A stretch of DNA of 26,135 bases from Thioglobus_B sp964403565 (GTDB taxonomy: Bacteria; Pseudomonadota; Gammaproteobacteria; PS1; Pseudothioglobaceae). The stretch covers positions 1 to 26,135 of the forward strand of contig CAYOFV010000014.1 in assembly GCA_964403565.1 (NCBI GenBank), in the 5' to 3' direction. The stretch's first letter is position 1, and each line of letters opens with the position of its first letter. The notes beneath the pieces are model-generated. The model was not told the DNA's origin and ran no database searches. It saw only the letters and a program-made list of their open reading frames with translations. Below, piece by piece: positions 6,834 through 14,100 of the stretch. A program made the translations under genes and the position numbers.

Positions 6834-8135
6834 ATGTCGCTAACCTGGTCCAAATGTTTAAACACCCTTAGAGACGAAATTTCTCTTAGTGAATATAGTG
6901 TTTGGGTCCAACCTCTTAAAGCGATTGAAGATAAATCAAACCTAAATATTCTTGCGCCCAATAAACAGACCCTAAATTATATTAATAAAAACCTCAAGCC
7001 TCAAATCAAGGCTGCTATTAATAAACACAACAAAAAACTTAAAGTATTTATTGGTGTTGCTCCAGATTCAAACAAACCAAGCAACAAACCTCACACTGCA
7101 AAGTTATTTGAAGATTACACTTTTGATAATCTTGTTTTAGGTAATGCAAATCAAATGGCATATGGCGCCACCCGTCAAATTGCTGAAGATATTAATGCTT
7201 CAATTTTTAATCCATTTATTATTTACGGTGGATCGGGGCTTGGTAAAACCCACCTAATGCAAGCAGCTGGTCATCTAGCTTTAGAAAAAAATTCTGCAAT
7301 TAAGGTTATTTATCTACCGCTTATGGATTTTGTTAGAAATATAACCTCTAGCCTTAGACACAACACAATTGAAGAAATTAAAGCATATTATCAATCTGCA
7401 GACCTTTTGTTGGTTGACGATATACATCTAATTGCAGGTAAGGAAAAGTCTCAAGAAGAGTTTTTTCATATTTTTAACTTTTTATTTAGCTCTAAAAAAC
7501 AAATTATATTTACTTGTGATCAGCCGCCTAAAAATATAAAAAGCTTAGAAGAAAGGTTAAAAACCAGATTTGCACAAGGTTTAAACTTACATCTTAGTCC
7601 GCCAGAATTAGAAATGCGCGCTGCAATTTTATTAAAAAAAGCACAAAACAAAAAACTAAACATTAATTTAAACGAAGATATGGCTTTGTATATTGCTGGA
7701 CATATAACTTCTAATGTTAGAGATTTAGAGGGTGCCTTGCTTAAACTTAAAGCATTTGTTGATTTTTCTAAACTATCTGAGCTTGTTATTACAAAAGAAG
7801 TAATTGATACAGCTTTAAGTGATTTAATAAAACCTCAAATTAGAAATATAGAAGTTAACGATATTCAAAAAGAAGTAGCTAAACATTATGCTGTAACTAT
7901 ATCTGATCTTAGTTCTAAAAGTAGAAAACAACATATAGTTTTAGCAAGACAAATAGCAATATTTATTTGCCATGAGCTTACAAATTTATCTCTTGCAAAT
8001 ATTGGAAAACATTTTGGAAAAAGAGATCATTCCACAATTCTGCACGCTATTAATAAAATAAAAAAATCTATCGAAGAATCAAGTGATATAAAGAATGATT
8101 ACGATTTAATCAAACTTAAATTAGCTAATTTATAA
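6834..8135 (+). CDS. dnaA: Chromosomal replication initiator DnaA
   Basis: ATP-dependent initiator that binds DnaA boxes at oriC, melts the duplex and helps load DnaB. The 433 residues show domain I (about 1-80, starting with SLTWSKCLNTLRDEISLSEYSVWVQPL), a short linker, the AAA+ domain with Walker A GGSGLGKTH (about 132-140) and Walker B LLLVDDIH (about 191-198), and a domain IV helix-turn-helix containing GKRDHSTILHA (about 394-404), the DnaA signature. It is shorter than E. coli DnaA (467) mainly through a reduced domain II. It heads the colinear dnaA-dnaN-recF-gyrB set. No strong Shine-Dalgarno precedes the start. Confidence 0.97.
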   Translation: MSLTWSKCLNTLRDEISLSEYSVWVQPLKAIEDKSNLNILAPNKQTLNYINKNLKPQIKAAINKHNKKLKVFIGVAPDSNKPSNKPHTAKLFEDYTFDNLVLGNANQMAYGATRQIAEDINASIFNPFIIYGGSGLGKTHLMQAAGHLALEKNSAIKVIYLPLMDFVRNITSSLRHNTIEEIKAYYQSADLLLVDDIHLIAGKEKSQEEFFHIFNFLFSSKKQIIFTCDQPPKNIKSLEERLKTRFAQGLNLHLSPPELEMRAAILLKKAQNKKLNINLNEDMALYIAGHITSNVRDLEGALLKLKAFVDFSKLSELVITKEVIDTALSDLIKPQIRNIEVNDIQKEVAKHYAVTISDLSSKSRKQHIVLARQIAIFICHELTNLSLANIGKHFGKRDHSTILHAINKIKKSIEESSDIKNDYDLIKLKLANL

Positions 8136-8165
8136 ACACTTTACACATAAGGTTTTCCAACCATA

Positions 8166-8174
8166 TGTGGATAA
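8166..8174 (-). promoter_or_regulatory. DnaA box, perfect match
   Basis: TGTGGATAA on the plus strand is the complement of the strong DnaA box TTATCCACA. It lies 31 bp after the dnaA stop codon. Confidence 0.7.
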
Positions 8175-8245
8175 GTTTTATAACTTTTGATATTAACAAA
8201 ATATATAAACATTTAAACAATTTTTTACATAAAATATAAGCATGA

Positions 8246-8254
8246 TTATCAACA
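8246..8254 (+). promoter_or_regulatory. DnaA box, one mismatch
   Basis: TTATCAACA matches TTATCCACA at 8 of 9 positions. It is on the opposite strand to the perfect box and 71 bp from it. Confidence 0.5.
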
Positions 8255-8351
8255 GGTTAATTTATTGTTTTTTAAATAAAAATTTAACTTTTCAACAATA
8301 AAACACTACACTAATAATAACAATAATTTTTAATTAAAAGATTTTTCAACT

Positions 8352-9455
8352 ATGAATACACAACTTAGCGTTAAAGAATTACTTGAACCATTACAAACAG
8401 TAATTGGTGTTGTTGAAAAAAAACAAACTCTACCTATACTTTCTCATGTTTTAATTAACTTACAAAACAACTTATTAACACTTACAACTACTGATATGGA
8501 AATTGAGATTAAAGCTTCTCAAAAAGTATTAGCAAGTGAAGATATTAGTTTTACAATTTATGCAAAAGATTTAATTGACATAATTAGAAAACTACCAGAA
8601 GAAACTCTTATAGAGTTTATAGTTGAAGAAAATAAAGTTTATATAAAAACAAATAAAAATTCTTTCGAACTAAATACATTTAACACTCAAGATTTTCCAG
8701 CTTTGCCAAGGGTTGAAGAATCTGACGTTGTTCGTATAAAACGTAATACATTAAAAGAACTTATTGAAAACACTGCTTTTTCAATGGGTAATCAAGATAT
8801 AAGAGCTTATCTAAACGGTTTATATTTTGAAGTTAATCAAAATACTATTACTGTAGTTGCAACAGATGGACATAGATTATCTATTGGTGAAGTTAAACAA
8901 GAAAATAATTCAACAACTAATAAAAATGTAATCCTGCCAAGAAAAGCAGTACTTGAACTTACTAAACTTTTAAATAAAAATGAACACAATGAAGTTGATA
9001 TTCATTTATCAGACAATTATTTTTATTTAATTAGTGATAACACAACAATTATTTCCAGACTTATTGATGGTAATTTTCCAAACTACTCACAAGTAATTCC
9101 TTCAGATTTTACAAATACAATTGAAATTGATAGATTAGAATTTTTAACAGCACTTCAACAAGCATCAATCTTTGTAGATGAACGCACCAAAGGGGTTAAA
9201 TTAGTATTTAAAAATTCTGAATTAGATATATTTTCACACTCAGAACGTGGACAAGCTAAAACCCAAATCTCTACTAAAAACTTTGATCAAGAAATTGAAA
9301 TAGCTTTTAATATTCATTATTTAATTTCTATTTTAGAAAAACTAACAACTGATAAGATTAATATGATTGTTCCAGGTGGTGAAAATCAATCTTGTTTACT
9401 AACAAGTATTAATGATGAAACTTATCAATATGTTGTTATGCCTATGCGTATCTAA
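8352..9455 (+). CDS. dnaN: DNA polymerase III beta subunit (sliding clamp)
   Basis: Ring-shaped processivity clamp of the replicase; two copies encircle DNA. The 367-residue length equals the usual size. Typical family segments are present: VVEKKQTLPILSHVLI near the N-terminus, FSMGNQDIRAYLNGLYFEV and VVATDGHRLSIGE in the middle domain, ISRLIDGNFPNYSQVIP, and the C-terminal YQYVVMPMRI, which matches the end of E. coli clamp (VVMPMRL). It lies between dnaA and recF with 23 bp to recF, and probably shares a transcript with it. The coding sequence is very A-rich even for this window. Confidence 0.97.
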   Translation: MNTQLSVKELLEPLQTVIGVVEKKQTLPILSHVLINLQNNLLTLTTTDMEIEIKASQKVLASEDISFTIYAKDLIDIIRKLPEETLIEFIVEENKVYIKTNKNSFELNTFNTQDFPALPRVEESDVVRIKRNTLKELIENTAFSMGNQDIRAYLNGLYFEVNQNTITVVATDGHRLSIGEVKQENNSTTNKNVILPRKAVLELTKLLNKNEHNEVDIHLSDNYFYLISDNTTIISRLIDGNFPNYSQVIPSDFTNTIEIDRLEFLTALQQASIFVDERTKGVKLVFKNSELDIFSHSERGQAKTQISTKNFDQEIEIAFNIHYLISILEKLTTDKINMIVPGGENQSCLLTSINDETYQYVVMPMRI

Positions 9456-9478
9456 TTAATAATTTTGCCAATAAAAAT

Positions 9479-10558
9479 ATGGCTATTATTAATAAACTAG
9501 CAATAAATCAATTTCGTAATCTTAACAATCAATTAATTGAACCATCTACTGGTATCAATGTTTTTATTGGTAATAATGCTCAAGGTAAAACAAATTTTAT
9601 AGAATCTATATATTATCTTGCACACAATAGATCTTTCAAAACTAAATCTATTAAAGAAGTTGTAAACTCTAATTTTAATAATTTTCAAATTGTTGCCTAT
9701 ATTGATAATACAAAGGTAAATTTTGAAAAATCCAAATCAAAAACTAATATAAATATTGATAATTTAAAAGTTAAAAATACATCTGATATTACTAAAAAAT
9801 TACCAATTCAAATAATAACTCCAGATAAAGGTTTTGTTGTTGGTGGGAGTCCAAAAAATAAAAGATCTTATCTAGATTGGGGTGTGTTTCACGTGGAACC
9901 AGAGTTTTTAGATAAATATAAAACTTACAATAAAATCTTAAAAAATATAAATTTACTATTAAGTAATAATAGTACCAATGAACTTGATTTTTGGTTTTTA
10001 GAATTAGCAAAAACCAATAGTATTATTAATAAATTTAGAATAAATTATTTAAAACAATTATTTAGTATTCAAAACAAAGATGTTGAGAATTTAACTAAAT
10101 TAGAAAAAACAATTAGTGAATTTAAATATAAATATATATCAGGATGGCCAAAAGAAGTAGATGGATCCGATAGTTCAAGTATTTATAATTATTTATTAAA
10201 AAATAAAAACTATTTATTAAAAAACAAATATCTAAATTATGGATTACATAAAGCCAATATTGATTTTTATTTAGGTGATAGATCAGAAAACTATTTATCT
10301 AGAGGTGAACAAAAAACTTTATCCATTTTATTTTGGTTAACCCAAGTGTTAATGTTGATAGAAAACAACATAAAACCGATTGTACTTATTGATGATATTT
10401 CATCAGAATTAGATAATGAGAAAATTAGAATAATTTTGGATTATTTATACAAATTAAACATACAAGTATTTATTACAAATATTGATCAAAACAATGAGTT
10501 AATTAACTATAAAAATGTAAAAATTTTTAGTATTAATAATGGTGAGATAAAAATATAA
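9479..10558 (+). CDS. recF: DNA replication and repair protein RecF
   Basis: ABC-type ATPase that helps load RecA at gapped DNA together with RecO and RecR. The 359 residues contain the Walker A motif GNNAQGKTNFIES (about 31-43), the LSRGEQKTLSILFWL signature near the C-terminal third and the Walker B-like PIVLIDDISSELD that follows it. Length is normal for the family. Two oddities lie inside the gene: a parS-like sequence at 9885-9900, and a 21-bp in-frame tandem duplication (10187-10207 and 10208-10228) that encodes NYLLKNK twice at about residues 237-250. The gene is extremely A/T-rich, and no clear ribosome site precedes the start. Confidence 0.96.
   Translation: MAIINKLAINQFRNLNNQLIEPSTGINVFIGNNAQGKTNFIESIYYLAHNRSFKTKSIKEVVNSNFNNFQIVAYIDNTKVNFEKSKSKTNINIDNLKVKNTSDITKKLPIQIITPDKGFVVGGSPKNKRSYLDWGVFHVEPEFLDKYKTYNKILKNINLLLSNNSTNELDFWFLELAKTNSIINKFRINYLKQLFSIQNKDVENLTKLEKTISEFKYKYISGWPKEVDGSDSSSIYNYLLKNKNYLLKNKYLNYGLHKANIDFYLGDRSENYLSRGEQKTLSILFWLTQVLMLIENNIKPIVLIDDISSELDNEKIRIILDYLYKLNIQVFITNIDQNNELINYKNVKIFSINNGEIKI
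9885..9900. promoter_or_regulatory. parS-like ParB binding site inside recF
   Basis: TGTTTCACGTGGAACC matches the near-universal chromosomal parS 16-mer TGTTTCACGTGGAACA at 15 of 16 positions, including the central CACGTG and the full left arm. Functional parS sites usually cluster near the origin, and this one is about 1.6 kb from the dnaA-dnaN gap. It is coding sequence (VFHVEP in RecF), so part of the match could be constrained by the protein. I found no second copy in the window. Confidence 0.7.
10187..10228 (+). repeat. 21-bp in-frame tandem duplication in recF
   Basis: Two adjacent 21-bp units (10187-10207, 10208-10228) are identical at 19 positions; both differences are T/C at third codon positions. 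Each encodes NYLLKNK. It is a short local duplication, not a mobile repeat. Confidence 0.85.
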
Positions 10559-10644
10559 ATTTTATTTTACTAAAAACCTCTATAAACCCCAGTATATCAA
10601 CAAATACAAGTATAGTTAAATTTAGTAAAAAACTTTAGCCAAAC

Positions 10645-10673
10645 CCTGTTAAATTCATAGTTCGTGGTATAAT
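10645..10673 (+). promoter_or_regulatory. Candidate gyrB promoter with extended -10
   Basis: TATAAT (10668-10673) is perfect and preceded by TGG, an extended -10. The -35 position (10645-10650, CCTGTT) is poor, as extended -10 promoters tolerate. Transcription would start near 10680, leaving a leader of about 17 nt before the ATG at 10697. The rest of the 138-bp recF-gyrB gap shows no terminator or other signal. Confidence 0.6.
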
Positions 10674-10696
10674 AAATTTATTTTTTTCAAGCACTT

Positions 10697-13099
10697 ATGT
10701 CTGAAGAACAATCACAAGAATACCAAGCCTCCAATATTAAAGTTTTAAAAGGGTTAGATGCTGTTAGAAAACGACCTGGAATGTACATTGGAGATACTGA
10801 TGATGGAACTGGTTTACATCATATGGTATTTGAGGTTGTTGACAATGCAATTGATGAAGCTTTAGCTGGTCATTGTTCTAGTATTAATATTGCTATTCAT
10901 GAAGATCAATCTGTATCTGTTACAGATGATGGTCGAGGTATTCCTGTTGATATCCATCCTGAAGAAGGTGTTTCTGCTGCAGAAGTAATTATGACAGTAC
11001 TGCATGCAGGTGGTAAATTCGATGATAATTCTTATAAAGTTTCAGGCGGTCTTCACGGTGTAGGTGTTTCAGTTGTTAATGCTTTAAGTGAGTGGGTTAA
11101 ATTAACCGTTCATCGTAATGGTGAAGTTCATGAGCAAAGCTATACATTAGGTGTGCCAGATGAGCCAATGAAAGTTACCGGTAAAACAGATATTACTGGA
11201 ACCACTATTCACTTTAAACCTTCACATGATGTATTTACTATTACAGAATTTAAATATGAAACATTGGCGAACCGTGTTCGTGAATTATCATTCTTAAATT
11301 CTGGTGTTCATATTGAAATTGAAGAAAAAGCAACAGATAATAAGGATGTTTTTGAATACGAAGGCGGTATTAAAGCTTTTGTTGAGCATTTAAATAAAGC
11401 CAAAACCCCAATCCATTCAGATATTATTTCAATATCAGCTGAACGTGATGATATTACAATTGATGTTGCTTTGCAGTGGTCTGATGCTTATCAAGAAAGT
11501 ATTTATTGTTTTACTAATAATATTCCACAACGTGATGGTGGATCGCACTTAGCGGGTTTTAGAGGAGCATTAACCAGAACACTTAATAGTTATATTGATA
11601 GCTCTGGTATGGCTAAAAAAGAAAAAGCCTCGATTACTGGAGAAGATACACGTGAGGGTCTTACAGCAATTATCTCTGTTAAAGTTCCAGATCCTAAATT
11701 CTCTTCTCAAACAAAAGATAAATTAGTTTCAAGTGAAGTTCGTGCTCCAGTTGAATCAGCTCTTAATGAGAAACTTGGTGATTATTTATTAGAAAACCCT
11801 ACAGAAGCAAAAATTATTGTTGGGAAGATTTTAGAGGCTTCGAGAGCTCGTAATGCGGCGCGAAAAGCAAGAGAGATGACCCGTCGTAAGGGTGCACTTG
11901 ATATCGCCGGATTACCGGGAAAATTGAGCGACTGCCAAACAAAAGATCCTGCTGAAAGTGAAATTTTTCTAGTTGAGGGTGATTCAGCCGGTGGATCTGC
12001 TAAACAAGGTCGTGATCGACGCACTCAAGCAATTCTACCTCTTAAAGGTAAGATTTTAAATGTTGAAAAAGCTAGATTTGAAAAAATGCTATCTTCAGCC
12101 GAAGTTGGAACATTAATTACAGCACTTGGTTGTGGTATTGGCAAAGATGAGTATGATATTGAAAAATTACGTTATCATAAAATTGTTATCATGACCGATG
12201 CTGATGTTGATGGTGCGCATATTCGTACTTTATTATTAACATTCTTCTATCGTTATTTACCTGAACTGGTTGAAAAAGGATATTTATATATCGCCCAACC
12301 ACCGCTTTATAAAATTAAAAAAGGCAAACAGGAGCGTTATTTAAAAGACGATGTTGAGCTTAATGAGTATTTATTACAAGAAGCTATTAATGAAGCACAT
12401 CTATATAGTAATTCAGACTCTCCAGCAATATCTGGTGTTGCACTAGAGCAGGCGTTTAAAGATTATTATGCAGTAGGTAGTATTATTGATAAATTATCAA
12501 ATAGATATAATTCAAATCTTTTAAAAGCTATAACTCAACTAGGTGCTGTTAGTGATTTGAATAACACTAAATCAATGAACAAATGGTGTGATGATTTAAC
12601 AGAACTGTTAAATCAAGACCTTACCCCGACTGAAAAACACACTATTGAATACGCTAACAATGAAATTACTCATAGTTTAAGTGTGTATGGGGTAGAAACA
12701 GATAGAGCAGTTTTAGGGTCTAGCTTTTTTGATTCTAGTGACTATCAAACAATAAAAGATTTTTCTGAACAAGTAGAAAGTGTAATTACTGATGATTCGT
12801 ATGTTGAGAAAAAAACCAAAATCCAAAAAGTTAAAAACTTCCAGCAAGTTGTTAGCTTTTTAGTTGAAGATGCAAAGAAGGGTCAAAGCTTCCAGCGTTA
12901 TAAAGGACTGGGTGAAATGAATCCAGAGCAGTTATGGGAAACCACAATGGACCCAGAAACTAGAATTATGTTAAAGGTTAAAATTGAAGATGCAATTGCA
13001 GCCGATGAAGTATTCTCAACCCTTATGGGTGACGAGGTCGAACCGCGTAGAAACTTTATTGAAGACAATGCTCTTAGTGTTGATAACCTAGATTTTTAA
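10697..13099 (+). CDS. gyrB: DNA gyrase subunit B
   Basis: ATPase and TOPRIM subunit of the type II topoisomerase that introduces negative supercoils; works as A2B2 with GyrA, which is not in this window. The 800 residues open with the GHKL ATPase domain (VLKGLDAVRKRPGMYIG; VVDNAIDEALAGH; DDGRGIPVD; GGLHGVGVSVVNALS). The TOPRIM domain has EGDSAGGSAKQGRDR (about 426-440) and the metal-binding DADVDGAHIRTLLLTFF (about 500). The C-terminal region has QRYKGLGEMNPEQLWETTMDP. The length is close to E. coli GyrB (804) and includes the insertion between about residues 570 and 720 typical of gammaproteobacteria. prk starts 24 bp downstream on the same strand. Confidence 0.98.
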   Translation: MSEEQSQEYQASNIKVLKGLDAVRKRPGMYIGDTDDGTGLHHMVFEVVDNAIDEALAGHCSSINIAIHEDQSVSVTDDGRGIPVDIHPEEGVSAAEVIMTVLHAGGKFDDNSYKVSGGLHGVGVSVVNALSEWVKLTVHRNGEVHEQSYTLGVPDEPMKVTGKTDITGTTIHFKPSHDVFTITEFKYETLANRVRELSFLNSGVHIEIEEKATDNKDVFEYEGGIKAFVEHLNKAKTPIHSDIISISAERDDITIDVALQWSDAYQESIYCFTNNIPQRDGGSHLAGFRGALTRTLNSYIDSSGMAKKEKASITGEDTREGLTAIISVKVPDPKFSSQTKDKLVSSEVRAPVESALNEKLGDYLLENPTEAKIIVGKILEASRARNAARKAREMTRRKGALDIAGLPGKLSDCQTKDPAESEIFLVEGDSAGGSAKQGRDRRTQAILPLKGKILNVEKARFEKMLSSAEVGTLITALGCGIGKDEYDIEKLRYHKIVIMTDADVDGAHIRTLLLTFFYRYLPELVEKGYLYIAQPPLYKIKKGKQERYLKDDVELNEYLLQEAINEAHLYSNSDSPAISGVALEQAFKDYYAVGSIIDKLSNRYNSNLLKAITQLGAVSDLNNTKSMNKWCDDLTELLNQDLTPTEKHTIEYANNEITHSLSVYGVETDRAVLGSSFFDSSDYQTIKDFSEQVESVITDDSYVEKKTKIQKVKNFQQVVSFLVEDAKKGQSFQRYKGLGEMNPEQLWETTMDPETRIMLKVKIEDAIAADEVFSTLMGDEVEPRRNFIEDNALSVDNLDF

Positions 13100-13123
13100 T
13101 ATATTTATATAAGGAGATATAAT

Positions 13124-14005
13124 ATGTCTAAACAACATCCTGTAGTTGCAGTAACCGGTTCATCTGGTGCTGGTACAACTTTTGTAAAAAGAGCATTTGA
13201 GAAAATTTTTGATGCAAAAAATCTTAATGTATCAGTAGTTGAAGGTGATAGCTTTCATAAATTTGAACGCGCTGATATGAAAGTAGAGGTTGAGAAATCG
13301 CGTGCCGCTGGCAAAGTATTAACGCATTTTTCAGAAAATGCAAACCATTTTGATAAATTAGAAGCACTTTTTAAGCAGTATGGTCAAGATGGCACAGGAC
13401 AAAAGCGTTATTATATTCATTCAGACGAAGAGGCGGTTGAGCATAATGCACGTTTAGGTACAAACCTAGAGCCAGGACAATTTACTCTATGGGAAGATAT
13501 TGAAACAGGTACAGACTTAATGTTTTATGAAGGTCTGCACGGTGGTGTTAAAACTCCAAATGCAGATGTTGCTTCACAAGTTGATTTGCTTGTAGGTGTT
13601 GTACCAGCAGTAAATATTGAGTGGATTCAAAAAATTCATCGTGACACTTCTGAGCGTCCATATACGCCAGAGCAGGTTGCTGAAATTATTCTTGATCGTA
13701 TGCCGGATTATGTAGAGTTTATTACTCCTCAGTTTGACAACACCCATATTAATTTCCACCGCATCCCGCTTGTGGATACATCTAATCCATTTAGTGGACA
13801 AGCAGTTCCAGCACCAGAGGATTCTCTAGTGGTTACAACTGTACGTATTGATGGTGTTGATCTTAAGTCTGTTGCAGACGCACTACCAGCAGATGCAATG
13901 GCATTTATGCAAAATGATAATACTCTAGTATATAAGGGTAGTTACATGGTTGATGTAATGGATCAAATGCTTACACCTATTATTGGTGACTTAATGGCAA
14001 AATAA
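13124..14005 (+). CDS. prk: Phosphoribulokinase (class I, Calvin cycle)
   Basis: Phosphorylates ribulose 5-phosphate with ATP to ribulose 1,5-bisphosphate, the RuBisCO substrate, so it marks the Calvin-Benson-Bassham cycle. The 293-residue length fits the bacterial octameric class. The P-loop GSSGAGTT sits at residues 12-19, followed by EGDSFHKFERADMK, HFSENANHFD (substrate region), TDLMFYEGLHGG with the acidic Walker-B-like position, and IEWIQKIHRDTSERPY. It has a strong ribosome site (AAGGAG, 13111-13116) 7 bp before the ATG and lies 24 bp after gyrB, so it may be read from the gyrB promoter. A bidirectional terminator follows. No RuBisCO or CbbR gene is nearby. The close relative uridine kinase is excluded by the PRK-specific segments. 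Confidence 0.95.
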   Translation: MSKQHPVVAVTGSSGAGTTFVKRAFEKIFDAKNLNVSVVEGDSFHKFERADMKVEVEKSRAAGKVLTHFSENANHFDKLEALFKQYGQDGTGQKRYYIHSDEEAVEHNARLGTNLEPGQFTLWEDIETGTDLMFYEGLHGGVKTPNADVASQVDLLVGVVPAVNIEWIQKIHRDTSERPYTPEQVAEIILDRMPDYVEFITPQFDNTHINFHRIPLVDTSNPFSGQAVPAPEDSLVVTTVRIDGVDLKSVADALPADAMAFMQNDNTLVYKGSYMVDVMDQMLTPIIGDLMAK

Positions 14006-14020
14006 TCTAATTGCAATATA

Positions 14021-14054
14021 AAAAAAACCCTAGTTAAATAACTAGGGTTTTTTT
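14021..14054. terminator. Bidirectional rho-independent terminator between prk and leuS
   Basis: CCCTAGTTAAATAACTAGGG (14028-14047) folds into a 9-bp stem with a 2-base centre (8 bp and a 4-nt loop in practice). It is flanked by seven A on the left and seven T on the right, so it has a U-tract in both directions. It lies between the convergent prk (ends 14005) and leuS (ends 14101). Confidence 0.92.
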
Positions 14055-14100
14055 GTTTTATAACCAGCAATATATAACCAGGTTTAAAAAACTACAAGCA

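Larger units (their letters stand above)
8136..8351. other. Candidate oriC: AT-rich dnaA-dnaN intergenic region
   Basis: This 216-bp gap is strikingly AT-rich. It carries a perfect DnaA box (8166-8174), a one-mismatch box (8246-8254) and a TAATAATAA run (8312-8320) beside A/T stretches that could melt. Genes on either side of the dnaA region are transcribed away from it, and a parS-like site lies 1.6 kb to the right. The box number is low for a gammaproteobacterial oriC, so it could be only the dnaN promoter under DnaA control, with the true origin outside the window. Confidence 0.5.

Noticed and set aside
8153..8161. TTTTCCAAC as a third DnaA box
   Set aside because: It matches TTATCCACA at only 6 of 9 positions, which is expected by chance in such AT-rich sequence.
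11782..12024. An 80-codon minus-strand open frame inside gyrB
   Set aside because: It lies entirely opposite the conserved TOPRIM coding sequence and is a shadow of gyrB codon bias, with no recognisable motif.
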